The notes beneath the pieces were generated by a model. That model was not told the origin of the DNA and searched no databases. It saw only the letters and a program-made list of their open reading frames with translations. A program made the position numbers and the translations under genes. Shown piece after piece: positions 1 to 11,534 of a stretch of 64,000 nt of DNA; positions within the stretch are counted from its first letter, which is position 1, and each line of letters opens with the position of its first letter. Source of the DNA: Rhizoctonia solani (lineage: Eukaryota > Basidiomycota > Agaricomycetes > Cantharellales > Ceratobasidiaceae); the NCBI RefSeq assembly GCF_016906535.1, contig NC_057375.1, forward strand, positions 1,426,001 through 1,490,000, in the 5' to 3' direction.

Positions 1-141
1 ACCAAGCTCTGGATGATGAGGGGCTCTGATTTTATTCCGGTACTAGATCATTTATGGCACGGTGCTGGAGCGAACGGACACCCAATTACTTGGGATGATT
101 ATATCCGCTCACGAGAAACAGTACTCCCTGTTTTAACGTGA
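1..141 (+). CDS. 3' end of a zinc-cluster transcription factor (partial)
   Basis: The window opens inside a reading frame whose last 46 codons run to a TGA at 139-141. The peptide (start TKLWMMRGSDFIPVLDHLW) closely matches the C-terminus of the complete Zn2Cys6 regulator that ends at 4342 (TRLWLMRGRDFVPVLEHLW), including the closing SRE-x-VLPV segment. It is therefore a paralogue of that gene in the same orientation, about 2.1 kb upstream of it. The DNA-binding end lies outside the window, so its condition cannot be judged. The role, a nuclear sequence-specific regulator, is inferred from the paralogue only. Confidence 0.7.
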   Translation, partial: TKLWMMRGSDFIPVLDHLWHGAGANGHPITWDDYIRSRETVLPVLT

Positions 142-898
142 TACACATAGGGATTATCCGTAATGCCCCCCTGTTTTAGTCCATTCAAACATAAAACTGT
201 GCATTGCAGCCCTATGTCATCTGATAGGTTATTTCGGCGGCGAAAGTGCATAAGAATGCAAGTGGGCACTGCGTCTTTGGCTGGAAATACTGAGAGACGC
301 GTGAGAGGGGTAAATGCCCCAGTCCTCTGGAGCGAATGCATAAAAGACACCGGAGAAATGGTACTCCAGTAGTTGGATTGTGAGCTCGTATCAGTCGTAG
401 ATTTGCCCTAGTAGCTGGGCCATGACCCTTTTCAGTAACTTGATTGCGCATATACTCCAACGACTGATGAATTTACATATGTGATAATTGCTACCTTCTG
501 AAGGCTCGGAAATCACGAGAAGCTCACCTATAGGTTCTGTTGGCATACTATATAGCTCTTCTGAGCGAAGAGATATTATTTGAACTCGTTGGAGTATCAT
601 GCACTTGGCGGTTATTCTACGTGCACTATACAGGACCGTAAAACATTCCACCTTCACTCATGTACTTAAAGTTTTCTTCCTACCTACGAGTACTCAAACC
701 CTGTGACGAGTACTCTCTTACGACGAAAATCTTACAGTAAGGTACGACCGGAAGTGACAGAGCAGCGGGGCCAAAACTGGAAGGGTTATTGAAAGCAAAT
801 GTCTTCTCGTAACATCTTACCCTCCCCTGAGATTACAAGAGGGCATAAAATCTGGTTAATAGGCATCTTAGCTATGTCATAGAAATTATCCTATATTT
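142..898. other. Intergenic, no gene recognised
   Basis: Several ORFs of 70-90 codons on both strands overlap one another, lack intron-compatible continuation and resemble nothing recognised. I see spacer between the zinc-cluster gene end and the GNAT pseudogene end. Confidence 0.5.
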
Positions 899-1833
899 TC
901 AAGTCTTCCGATTTACCAGCTTCTGAATGTGCTCCTTCCCACCGTTCTCCCAATCATCCCAGCATATGGCCAACATAGCAGTGTGTCGACCAGGGAGTCC
1001 AAGTGAATCATCTGACCTGAAGGGCGCACTACTTTCTCTGCCAGCTGGAAGTGGTCGCTGCCACCTGAAGTAATTTGTAAGTCATAGAACCCGACCTAAC
1101 CGCGACCCACCGCCAACCTGATGATACCCTCGAATTTGGATCCAAGTCGCTCAGCGGCCTGGGGGCTGGGTATATTACTTATATGAGCTTGCCATTGCAG
1201 TTTGCGAAGACCCAGTCCCCCTTCGCTGGGTGGGTCGAGTGCTTACTGCATCAAAAGACCCACTGCATGTGTGTTTACGTGGGTGCGTTGATATTGCGGA
1301 AAGACGATGACAAATGCGACCTCGGCGGTGGACAGCTCGCGCAATCCGTTGATATAATCGAGCGTACCCATCAGGGCGCTTTTCGCTAGTTATGGCATTT
1401 GGCTATGCACTAAGGATATGAGATTACCAAACCTTTTTCGCTGTCCGTTTCGTCCTTGGGCGCGAGCCTTGTTTTATCCAGAACCACATATAGACACCTG
1501 CCAGGATCGCGTCTAAAAAAGTCCTCGCAGAATACTTCAAATTCTTCGAGTGTGTTGGGCGTGGAGAACGGCATAGCGCATAGTCTCTGGGTTAGCGATG
1601 ATTGCATTGAACAAGGCGGCAGCGTGAAGATAGGGCTGTAAATCGATCATCGATATAAGATACAAATGTACAAATGCGCTACGTACGATAAAAGGGACCA
1701 GTTTCACTCGATCTGTCTCCAGAGGTTTGACAGGGAAACAAAAATTCACGTCGTAGGGCTTGCTTAGGTCAGGTAGTACAATTGGAGATTTTGGTAGAGG
1801 AGGAATATAGTTGTTGACGTAGCCTGAAGCCAT
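899..1833 (-). pseudogene. GNAT-type N-acetyltransferase, decayed
   Basis: Read from 1833 downward, the N-terminus begins MASGYVNNYIPPLPKSPIV and continues with FCFPVKPLETDRVKLVPFI. This is the usual opening of fungal GNAT (Acetyltransf_3) proteins, which move an acetyl group from acetyl-CoA to an amine. An intron near 1643-1688 leads to HAAALFNAIIANPETMRY; then the frame shifts before LPFSTPNTLEEFEVF (about 1560-1580). The central strand VAFVIVFPQYQRTHVNTHA is followed by LLMQ and an in-frame TAA where a tyrosine codon would be expected (about 1240). Another stop occurs near 1100, and the tail LAICWDDWENGG is readable before the stop at 899-901. At least one frameshift and two nonsense codons make this a pseudogene. 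The stops are substitutions, so sequencing indels alone would not explain it. The substrate is unknown. Confidence 0.75.
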
Positions 1834-2289
1834 AATGAGAGTGATCCTAGAGGTCTTGATAGCCAAGTAAACTCACATGTTCATTTTATACCAATTAAAA
1901 TCATGACTTCATACAACGTTTCTTTAGTGCAAGCATTGCGTGACTCCGGAACCTAAGCTTACTAACGCAGTGAATAGGTACGTGTACCTAGCCGTAGCTA
2001 ACATCCACAAGGCAAATAAATGAATCCTATAGTTTACGGGCCGAAATGGACCCAATTTCACAAGGATATCTATCGTAGAGACCCTAAGCTGAGAGTTGTC
2101 GTACATTGACAGGACCAAAGGAGCGCCGGGCGTTAGAGCTAATGAGAGACTGATGAGTAACCGAAATTGGATTCCAACCACCACAGTCAGCGCCTCATCC
2201 TGCTTGGATAACCTCGGGGGAGCGGCGACACTATAGATACGTTAAAACCACCTGTTGAATCCTGATATACTCACTGTCTCCCCGGCGCG
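1834..2289. other. Spacer between GNAT pseudogene and zinc-cluster gene
   Basis: This stretch lies between the divergently read GNAT pseudogene and the zinc-cluster gene at 2290, so it should hold both promoters. A minus ORF at 1924-2184 has no family resemblance. No promoter motif was identified with confidence. Confidence 0.4.
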
Positions 2290-4342
2290 ATGCCTCAAAG
2301 AACACCCCCAGGGCCTGCAGGAACGAGTTGTCTGACTTGTAAACTGAGGTTAGTTTTTCGTTCGAGGACTAAACAAAATATCCAAATTTAATTCCCGTAG
2401 ACACAAGCGTTGTGATAAACGTCAGCCAGAGTGTGAAAGATGTGTCAAGGGGGGATATGATTGCCTGGGATATGGTCATATTAGACGGGGGGCAGCAGGC
2501 CTCAAGTCTCGGGGATCCCTGATACAGCGCTTGAGTCCATCTATGGAACACGGCAATCCAATATCTTCCTCATCAGCTGAACTCAGTCCTGCCACTGGTC
2601 GTGACAACAGTGACTCCTCAGAGGCGCTGTTAGTAGAAGGTCGTTATAATGTACGTGCCACCTATATCTTTGGTCCAATAATCCGCTGAAATCCAATAGA
2701 GTCTAGATGGTGTAGCATCGTCATCGTCAGCTTCCATCAAAACCCCTGGTGTTTGCCACGAAGAAACGTTCAACAATAAACCCGACAAAAATTCCCTCGC
2801 CTCGACTTCCAAAGCGTGGACTTCCTGGGACCAGCCACCGGTTTCTTTACGCATCTCAACACTTGACGATTCGCACATCAACCCGTCACCCCAACAACTG
2901 TTTGCGCTCTCAACTCGAATACCAAGCGCTCGATTTGAGAACCCAAAGGTTTTCTTCCACAGTGTTACATTTGAAGATTACGTACTTGCACATGGTGAGG
3001 GACCACTTCCCGTCAATTATTTTCCAAGTATATATAATGCACGACTTAAATCCAACAGGTGAAATGATGATGGAACTTTCGTATTTCAAACCTGCCCAAG
3101 ATCAATCAGACCGGCTTCGTCGAGCTATTTCAATCCGTCTAAAAACGTCAAGTTTCGCTCGCTGGGTTATGTTCTTATGTGCCAGAGTATGTGAATCTTT
3201 CGTAAACGGAGACGCAACTCAGAGCCAAATTTATAATCGCTGGATTGGAGACGTTGAACGAGCGCTAAAGGGCGCTCTGACCAAGATCTTGCTTCTCGTG
3301 AAGCGTACGACCGGTTAGGGAATTGTTTGGAGGTCAGTCAAAGGTATGATGATGATACGCATTGCACTCACTTGGCTGTCAGGTCCAACTTTTAAAAACC
3401 AAGATGGGACATAGCTCCAGCATATACAAGGTTCTCCGAACTGCCACACCCACTTTTCTACAGATGGTCTATGCTGATCCCAAGCTCTGGTCGGAGTCTC
3501 GAGATCTCACATCCATTCCTTTGGGGCAAATCGTCACCTCAACTCACCACGCGCTCTCACATTTTGCACTAACAGACTCTCTATCTGCAATGGCGTTTGG
3601 GCTACCCCAACAAGTAGAATACGATACTATTGATTATATTCCTACGAGCTGCCCGGTGCCTTTTGAGTGGGGCCACAGCACACCCGCCATATTCCAGGTG
3701 TTGCTCGCTGATATCAATGCGTGCCGCGACAAACAGCTTGGGGCCCGAACTTGGAAGGACCTCGAGCAACAACTCTTAGCCTGGGAAGCACAGTCAGACT
3801 ACTATAATGCATCTTGGGAAACTTGGATGATAAGCGCGTGGTTTGCGGTGCAAGAGAGCTGGAGACTCGCACTGTTGGTCTACTTGTATATGGTAAGTTC
3901 GTTATTACAGCGTTCTTGAGTATACAATGTTGAGCTCGTCGATCTATAGGCGGTGTGCGGTAGACCATCAGATGACGGAGAAGTTCAAGTATGCACGCAA
4001 CAAATATTTGAAGTAATCAGCATGGTGAAGCAACCAGTGTCTTCGAAAGTAAGCGTACCTTTATTTGTTCAATATCTGATGGTAAGCCACCCTGGTCCGA
4101 GTCGCATTTTATTATCAACGTACACGATTTAGGCCGGGATATGTGCCCAGAGTGAGAGTCAAAGAACACTCGCACGGAATCGATTGTCTACTGTTTCAGA
4201 AACAAGACTCTGGTTGATGCGTGGAAGGGATTTTGTTCCAGTGCTCGAACATTTGTGGCAGGGCGTGGCTGCCAATGGTCAACCAGTTAGATGGAGTGAC
4301 TATCTTGCTTCTCGTGAAGCCGTGCTTCCAGTCGCACCTTAG
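2290..4342 (+). CDS. Zn2Cys6 fungal transcription factor
   Basis: A nuclear regulator. The start ATG at 2290 gives MPQRTPPGPAGTSCLTCKLR. A first intron (about 2347-2391) splits the binuclear zinc cluster, and the second exon supplies HKRCDKRQPECERCVKGGYDC. The six cysteines fit C-x2-C-x6-C-x5-C-x2-C-x6-C, followed by LGYGHIRRG. After a Ser-rich linker the body exons contain FALSTRIPSARFENPKVFF, the long exon at about 2990-3270 and MVYADPKLWSESRDLTSIPL at about 3460. This layout is typical of the Fungal_trans_2 (PF11951) regulators that are abundant in this group. The C-terminus is TRLWLMRGRDFVPVLEHLW, with TAG at 4340-4342. At least six short introns are needed, and I did not fix every boundary. 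The partial gene at 1-141 is a paralogue. The target genes are unknown; the adjacent aldo-keto reductase is only a positional candidate. Confidence 0.82.
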
Positions 4343-4518
4343 GCTGGAACATTTTATCTTATTTTACACACATCCGCACCCAGGCTCTAGACAAAGCTCA
4401 ACTATTTGTAGCTTACATGTTACCTTGGGTGGTAATACACATAAAGCTGTGCAATTCTTGTTATACCCCTTCAATTGAATACATTGCATTGTTATCAAAC
4501 TGATTGATGGGATTACGT

Positions 4519-6113
4519 CTATCCCCAGAGAAGTTTCATGCCTGACTCGGGGTAACGAGTGCCAGACACTGGGTTCAGCTCAACGGCACAGTTGATGTCT
4601 GCATGGTCTTCCGCCGTGAGCGCTACTGAGGCGGCAGCTAAATTTTCCAAAGTTCTCTCCGCGCGCCTAGCATCAATAAGCCATGAGTTCCAATAAGGCA
4701 GAAACCAATCAGCCGACTCACGTGGAGCTGGGAATGGGTACAACATGCGGGCCAAGTGAACATACCCATGCTAAACAAAGTTGGGCAAGGGTCAGGTTTT
4801 TCCGGCCAGCAATTTGTTTCAGCGCATTGACTAAATTCAAGTTGTTTTCAAATGCCTGAATTATGAATCAGTATCGATTAGGAAAAAAAATAACCATTGC
4901 TAAGAATCCTTACCTCTCCTTGGAAGCGAGGGAAACGGTTCCGGAGATCACCTTTAGGCAACTCCTGCGGCACCTCTCCGGTCAGAAATCCGCTTCCCAA
5001 AGGTGAATATGCGGCTACAACAGTACCAAGCTTATGTGCTGCGGCAATTACTGTTGTATGCGTTAGATGTATGCGCACACGCTTGATCTTGGGTATCCAA
5101 AATCACCTTTACGCGTTTCCTTTTCGTATGACCAAAACGAGACTTCTATTTCAACAGCCGCAATGCTTCCGACCTTGTGGTTGACGACTTGGTGTCACTG
5201 ATTCATTTGCCAGCGGATTTAATCACGCACCTTGCTAGCCCGCACCAAAGTGGCTTCTGAGCACTCAGATAAGCCGATTGACCCTATCTTCCCATATTCA
5301 ACTTTTATTTCATAAGACGCATAGTTTGTAAGTATTATAAACCAATGAACGTATCAAAAACCAACCATATTTATTGAGCGTGGTCATGGTTTCCTCTATG
5401 GAAATTTCAGGGTCAATCCTTTTCTCGTTCAAATTGCCATTAGATTTGAGTGAACACGCTCATCTAATGATTTCACTAACCGGGCTGGCTGGAATAGATC
5501 TATCTTCTTGTTAGGCCCAAGTTTTTCGATGATATTATTGATGCTACGCGCGATTCCTTCCTCCCTGTGAATGAACATGATCAGTCAGAGACGTGTGGAT
5601 ACCAGCTTCAATGGGTTTCAACTTGCGAGCAATCAGGTGCATAGCCATGTTGATCCATATTTAGTGCGCCCTGTTTAAATAGCTTGATGTTGGCGTAACA
5701 CCATATCAGGCCCTTTGGTTAGCTCACTTTGACAGACAAGAAAGTCCGCTCGGCATGCTCGGGATACTTCGTGAAGAATCTGTTCAGGAGTTCTAAATTG
5801 GTGGTTACATGGGGCGGTACTCCATAAAACTCTCCTAAAGAAAGGATCTTTCAAATCTGAAGTGACATGCTTGGCGTATGGATGGCACATACCACTGTTC
5901 AAAAACACTTTTGCGTTCGAGGGGGCAGCATTAATTCCCGCAATGATTGATTCGAAGCATTGGTCATCGGAAAGCGGCTCTGGCTTTGTTGTCATCTACA
6001 TCTAGTGGTTTAGATACAAGGGAGCCTACGGGACAAACACACGAACCCACCGACATGAGGCCATGACCGATTTTGACGACCGGAACCCCGGCAATAGTAG
6101 CAATCTGTGCCAT
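4519..6113 (-). CDS. Aldo-keto reductase (pyridoxal reductase-like)
   Basis: NAD(P)H-dependent carbonyl reductase of the AKR superfamily, probably cytosolic. The start ATG at 6111-6113 gives [20 protein letters not shown]. Exons read in order: [20 protein letters not shown], then across an intron [19 protein letters not shown], where the GxFYG block carries the expected catalytic tyrosine. These are followed by [72 protein letters not shown] with the matching RNRFPRF, and [12 protein letters not shown] before the C-terminal helix ([20 protein letters not shown]). The stop is at 4519-4521. The layout matches fungal pyridoxal reductase-like AKRs of about 330 residues. About eight introns are required; all conserved blocks can be joined without a clear frameshift, although the exon around 5640-5690 is uncertain. 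The substrate cannot be told from sequence. The gene is convergent with the zinc-cluster regulator. Confidence 0.8.
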
Positions 6114-7573
6114 GGGAATTTATTAATCAGTTATGATGAATGTGGTGGTTGGATCGGTAAGTGAGTGATGGGGTGAAGGAAAATCTTTCTTATATGCAAC
6201 AAAGTGTGGAGGTTACTAACTGTTTATATGCAGCAAGGTGTGGAGGTGGAGGTAGCTTACGACCTGCCTGCCGGAAAACTCAGAGGAGTCATGATCGTAA
6301 CGCGTCACTGTGCCAACGATCTATGTATGAGAGATGCCCTGATGTAATATAACCTATAAAAGCTATACGAAAATGATGCCGAAATGATGGGAGGCAAGTA
6401 TACGGTCTATCTTACAGCGCTCTCACCGGATAAGGAAGATGGTGCGAACAAACTGCGCTTAGAAATCAGATTCATCCAAGAAAAAAGATTTGCCAGATAT
6501 GAGCACCCATATCATACCAACTGGCTTCCCAACAACTGGTGAGACTAATACAAAGTATCCAGTTCATTACTTGCACACACACATAATATCTGATTAACGT
6601 GTAAGTGTATCGATTTTACGGAAAGTTTTTTTTTTTCAAATGGATGCCGATTCATTGCCGAGAAGGCAGAAGAACGCGTGTGCGAGTGTAGTCATTGACC
6701 GATCAAATGCAATGCGATTGGTGCTTCACGATCAATTTGATATGGGCTGCTTTGACTTGTCTGTTTTATTACCTCCCAAATGTTGGCCGATTTTCTTGCA
6801 CTCGTAGTTTATTGAGTAAGGGGTTAAAACTAGGCTAATATTAGTTCGTTCAACTACCTACTTTAAATATTCAAAACTCCTTGACCTGTATGCATAAGCT
6901 ATTTGATGCGCGGATAATGTTTTTTTTCCTCCTTGCATTCATGAGCTCACAAGAGTCAAATGTGAGAGGTGGATTGAACCTGCCCTATACTCTTGATATG
7001 TCTAAAAAACTTAAGCGTTGAATGTTTAAGATACCTCTGTAATATATGTGACCAAACATTATCCTCTTTACGGCGACTACTTTTGCCCAGATTTCAGAAA
7101 CTCAACATGAATGTTGTCATCGAGAAGAATACATTGTACGAGAGGGGGCGGTAGGCGCAAAGTCGATCTGCATAACAACCTGCAGCTTGATGCTTCCATA
7201 AATCAGCACCAAAACATATCGATCAATCTTCAGCTGATGCAAAATAATCACGCGGGATGCTCAGATGCCCATTGTTGTGCTTCCCAGTGCACCCAAGTCC
7301 CAGGGTACCATGGTGTTATTCAAGGCTTCTGGAGCCTACGCATCACCCCATTGTGTAACCGCGTGCGTTCCATATTCTCAAGATTTCGCTCAAGACTTTG
7401 CTGAAAACGAATGTATGCTCTTAGTGCTTCGCCTTCACGCTACACAAGAAATAGTAAGATTTGGCTATTCACTTTGCCTCTAAACAAATGAGTGGCTACA
7501 GTCAAACTCAACAAACTCCAAGCCACGCAGGACAAAACATATAAACCGGAGACTCGGAGATCTATACAAGTAA
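6114..7573. other. AT-rich intergenic region
   Basis: About 1.4 kb with only short overlapping ORFs (for example 7111-7404 and 7265-7483, +) and no recognisable domain. It contains T-runs (6627-6637, 6918-6925). The first part must include the promoter of the aldo-keto reductase. Nothing else is supported. Confidence 0.5.
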
Positions 7574-8421
7574 TCAATCTAATTCGTCAAGCGAATACTT
7601 GGCTCCCCTAACTTTAAGTTCGATTACTCTACTGATTTCGGCTAATACCGCTTCATTTTTTGTAGGTGCGTATTTATAGGGACTGGAATTGGGCCACACC
7701 TCGCTTGAGTACATATAGAAAGAGCGCAAGGAGTCCGGAAGGTGAGTAAAATTTCCGATTGGATAACTCAACTCGGAACCTTCTTTTACCCGCCCATACA
7801 CACTAATGATATGGATGCCATTGGGGGAAGACACGTATATACCATGACTTGGGGCACAAGAGTACTTTTCCTTTAGGCTGTAAGCTTGTTTTAAATCCTG
7901 ATCGCTAAACCACTGAGCAATCAACTCGAACTAACCTCCATGTTCTTGACTTAGGAAGCCTTGTTATCTTCTGGGCTGCTCCTGCGAGGGCATTCCAATC
8001 GACCATCTTGAGAATCATTACATCACCCGTTCGGTCCACCGCAATATTTGGCCTGAAGAGTGTGAGAGTATATTCTAAAAACAAAAGGATAGTATCATGA
8101 AAAGCTCTTTGTGATGTCTTTATTTCTCAACATACCAGATCCCGCCAAGGAACTTGTAGTAAAACTAAATACGAAGTTGTCCCTAAGTATCTTATACGTT
8201 TGATTATAAGGAAAAGGTTCAGCTCGCGAGTACCAGCCTGCAGGGGAGTACGATGGTAAGGAGTACTGTGACATTGGAGGAATAAAGTGCTTGAAACGTT
8301 CGCACGTGGTGGGCGTAAGGCACCAGGTTGATTTATATTCAAAGGAGGTCTGGATAGCCTCGAGCTCGGAAGATCCAGATTTGATGGTCCACGGTACCGA
8401 AAGTAGGAATATACTTTCCAA
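7574..8421 (-). CDS. Hypothetical multi-exon protein
   Basis: Three minus-strand blocks look coding because they keep a non-repetitive amino-acid bias and can be joined by GT-AG introns. They are 8421-8095 (peptide containing WCLTPTTCERFKHFIPPMSQ and PSYSPAGWYSRAEPFPYNQT), about 8050-7950 (PNIAVDRTGDVMILKMVDW), and 7924-7574 (contains EKYSCAPSHGIYVSSPNGIH, ending KYSLDELD). The last block has a segment, HIISVYGRVKEGSELSYPI, that looks like beta-strands. I recognise no family. The first block starts with ATG at 8421 but a true start further upstream is possible. It could equally be a decayed gene. No function is assigned. Confidence 0.4.
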
Positions 8422-8429
8422 AAAGTCAT

Positions 8430-10180
8430 GTGACCAAGACTTCCTGCTTTGACAAACGTACTTGGGATTACAAAAAGTACATTACGCAGACTTACACATA
8501 AACTGTTCGCGCATCCTTATGATACTTCTTGGGTATATTGAATTTCGATACTTTGATAATAGGTGATAAATACAAGATGCCCACTGGCGACCTCTCAGCT
8601 TAACTGAGACAAATATGCGTGTATACATAGGTGTATGATCGACTTGAGACGGTTTTAAAGAAAGACAGGATATTGTGTCGTGTCGTAATTCAAAATTTTA
8701 CCACCCACAAACTTTAGGCGCTGACTAGAGGGTGTACCCAAAGTCAAGCCAAAAACCAAGCATCCCGCCAAAGTTATATCACACGTACATTCACATCACA
8801 ACCATGTTTCTCCGCCAATCAAATTTACCTACGTAACTATATTGTGGTACGCAACGATGCATGATGAATCGTAATTCAGCAGCAGTCAAATAGAACGAAG
8901 AAAAGAAAACTCAAAGGCGGTCGCGCGTGACAGGTGTTGCTCGACAAGTACAGGTACGCGTATGTACAGCAAGCTTTTCGGTGATTTACTCTGGCCGACG
9001 TCTCAAATTCGGCAGCCGTGAGAGTGAACGAGCGGCATGGTAAACCCGCCCTGGGTTCGGAATCATTACTGGCTATCGCACCAAGCGAATGTCGGAACCT
9101 GGGTAAAGTATCCGACAACGCTATAAAGACAGGGAACCTCCGATACGAGGTGAAACAATCGGAGGCTTTGTCCAGACTCATCGCCTTTTATGTGTCGGGT
9201 TGAAAGTGCGGGTACCTTGTGAAATCTTTCCCCGCGTCGGTCGGAGAGCCGTGGGCAAAGTGTTACGCTTGGTAGTGTTGGCAGCTGGTCACATCAAAGA
9301 ATGTGCCTGATTACGCACTGGACAATGATATTGTGTAGATGCAGTGTTGCCGCAACAACTCAGTTGGTCGTATGAATAACTACAATATCCCAAGAGCACC
9401 TACATTTATAACAGTCGCCAGCATCCCTACGTCATTTGAATTCTCGATATCAAGGCGATGCCAAGTTGTCCGTGCTCGCAGGATCAATGGCGATCCTGCC
9501 CGGGCACGCAACTTCTAGTGCCATGATCAGCACGGAAGAAGCACGTAATTTTCATAATCACGACACGTGGATCTACGCCGATAACTGTCGGGCGTTGGCG
9601 ACCGGGCACCCGGTCGCATAATGCGGGTCTAGATACCTTGATTAAGTAGTTCTCTTACGAGTTTACAGGGCATATGGCAGAGTTCAAGCGACAACAGTGT
9701 CATTCGATCAATGTGTCCAGTTGATTGATGAACACGTACGCATTTCTTTTAGTTGGGGTATTGCTTTTTGGGCGGTTGCTATGCTGAACTGATCGCGTCG
9801 CCAGTTAAGCCAAGGGTTGTTAAATCAGGGTATTGTACAGCAAATGGGCTGAGTCACTTGTGGTCACGCCGAGTTTTGTTCGTCGAACAAGACTCTGGTT
9901 CGTCTCCAAAAGCCAATTTATCACAGGTTATAGCCATATTCCATTTTAGAAGGGTTACCCTGGAAATTTCCTATGTGGTGTGCTTGTTCAATAGGCTTCT
10001 AAGAGGATTCAGCCTCTGCTTCCATACAGTCGAACATTATCGTCCTCCAAGTAAGTTATATGAAAGCTCGGTTGGTTCGGAATGGAGTGGGAAAAAGGCT
10101 GGGCAGGATAGCACGCTAGATGTAGTATGAGACATGAGACAATAAAAGTCACAGATGTTCCTGAAGTAATTGGCAATTGG
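8430..10180. other. Gene-poor stretch with unassigned small ORFs
   Basis: Contains overlapping ORFs of 60-125 codons (8876-9181 -, 9018-9203 +, 9436-9621 +, 9753-10130 +). None shows a domain, a signal peptide or a convincing intron structure. Base composition around 8990-9620 is less AT-rich than its surroundings, which may mark an old insertion, but no terminal repeats were found. Confidence 0.4.
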
Positions 10181-10321
10181 GACAGGCGCCTATACACTAT
10201 AATAAATTGGCTGATCTGGAACGCCATATAGTTATTTTCCCTCCCCTCTCTTCGTCTACGCACTTGCTCCGGACTTTGTGTCCTCCACCCTCTTTTCAGA
10301 TACTTTCATTCCTTAGTAAAG
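10181..10321 (+). promoter_or_regulatory. Core promoter and 5' leader of the secreted-protein gene
   Basis: A TATA-like element (actataataaattgg, about 10195-10209) lies about 120 bp upstream of the ATG. It is followed by a strongly pyrimidine-rich tract (10238-10318, repeated CTCC/CTTC runs). This layout is usual for highly expressed fungal genes. Inferred from position and composition only. Confidence 0.4.
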
Positions 10322-11534
10322 ATGCACTTCAGTTTCTCTTCGTTGCTTACCCTCGCGGTTGCTGCCACTGCCGTTGTTGCACAGCCCTCGAAACGAGACG
10401 CCCGCAAACTCAATCCTTCCAAGGAAGTCGTCCACGATGTCAAATGGGACGAACTCTCGCCTTCCTCAACAGAAGTCATCACCAACGCAAAGCGATTCGC
10501 GGCAGGTCTGCCTCCCCTCCCTAGGAAGCGCAATCCCAACCGCAGTGTGCACAATCGTGTTGGTATGCATACATTGTTAATGTTACATTCTTCGTCAAGC
10601 TGATTGGATCATAGCTCACGCTAGGGGTACGCGAGTGATAACTGCTCCTCGCTCTGAGACATCGCCTTCCCCTCCTAACTCGTATGTACATCTCAGTTCA
10701 CAAAAGAGTCTAACTAACACATTTGCATACAGCCTCAACTGTAACATTTTGGTCAAGAACGTTGCCACTGGGGAAAGCCTTGGTTACGTCTCCCCGGCCT
10801 GGAATGACTTCGCAGAATACGGTCCTCTCCAGAACTCACAGGACGGTGCACTTGAAGTCAAAACAAGCTACTCCGGCGACTCTCCTAAGCAGCTTGATCT
10901 TGTTGCTCTCAATGGCAAGAGTGCTGCTCATCCCTTTGTGGGTGCATGTAAGTGTCGTTTGTTTCGCTTTTCACGCTATTCTAAAGGGCGTTGTAGCTGC
11001 CGGATATGGATCAAGTGACGAGAACATTTCCAGCAACAGCTCCAAGTAAGTTGAGCTGCGAGGAACATTCAATCGTTTGCTGACCCAGGCTTTTTATCCA
11101 GCTACCTCATTCTTACCGGTAATACTCAGACTCCTCCGGGATCGAGACCAAGCTACGAAGCCAGCAACTCATTCAGTGAGACGACGTCATCCCGGTTGCT
11201 TCAGAAAGCGCAATCTGGTCGTACGACTCTACAAGCAGAGAGTTCACAGCTCACTGGGTCAACACTGATGACTCCTCGGTCTCGGCATATATCCTTTGGT
11301 CCAATCAGGAAAACAACTGTGAGCATTTCGTTGCGACTATAGAGGTCGGCCATTAAGGTCTCGGATTGTTACTAGCTTTGTTCACTTTGACTGGGAATGC
11401 AACCATCTTCAAGGAAACTTACGGTGTCGAAGATAGCCCCATAGTCGTGAGTTTTGTGCGTCTGTATTAAGGCACTCTTGTTAACTTTATGCCAGAGCTT
11501 CACTTGCGTGCCACCTGTTGCTCCCCCAGTGTAA
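10322..11534 (+). CDS. Small secreted protein, one apparent frameshift
   Basis: The ATG at 10322 follows a pyrimidine-rich leader. The N-terminus MHFSFSSLLTLAVAATAVVA is a clear signal peptide. It is followed by two dibasic sites, SKRDARK and PRKRNPNRSVHNR, that suit Kex2-type trimming. Exons continue with CNILVKNVATGESLGYVSPA, WNDFAEYGPLQNSQDGALEV, LDLVALNGKSAAHPFVGA and YLILTGNTQTPPGSRPSYEA. Near 11180-11195 the frame must slip by one base to reach ASESAIWSYDSTSREFTAHW and AYILWSNQENN; without the slip the protein goes into unrelated sequence. Final exons give LFTLTGNATIFKETYGVED and FTCVPPVAPPV with TAA at 11532-11534. I recognise the pattern as an uncharacterised secreted family of agaricomycetes with no known activity. 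The slip may be a real mutation or a one-base sequencing error. Confidence 0.7.

Noticed and set aside
9753..10130. 125-codon plus-strand ORF
   Set aside because: No domain, no leader and odd composition; overlaps the upstream region of the secreted-protein gene.
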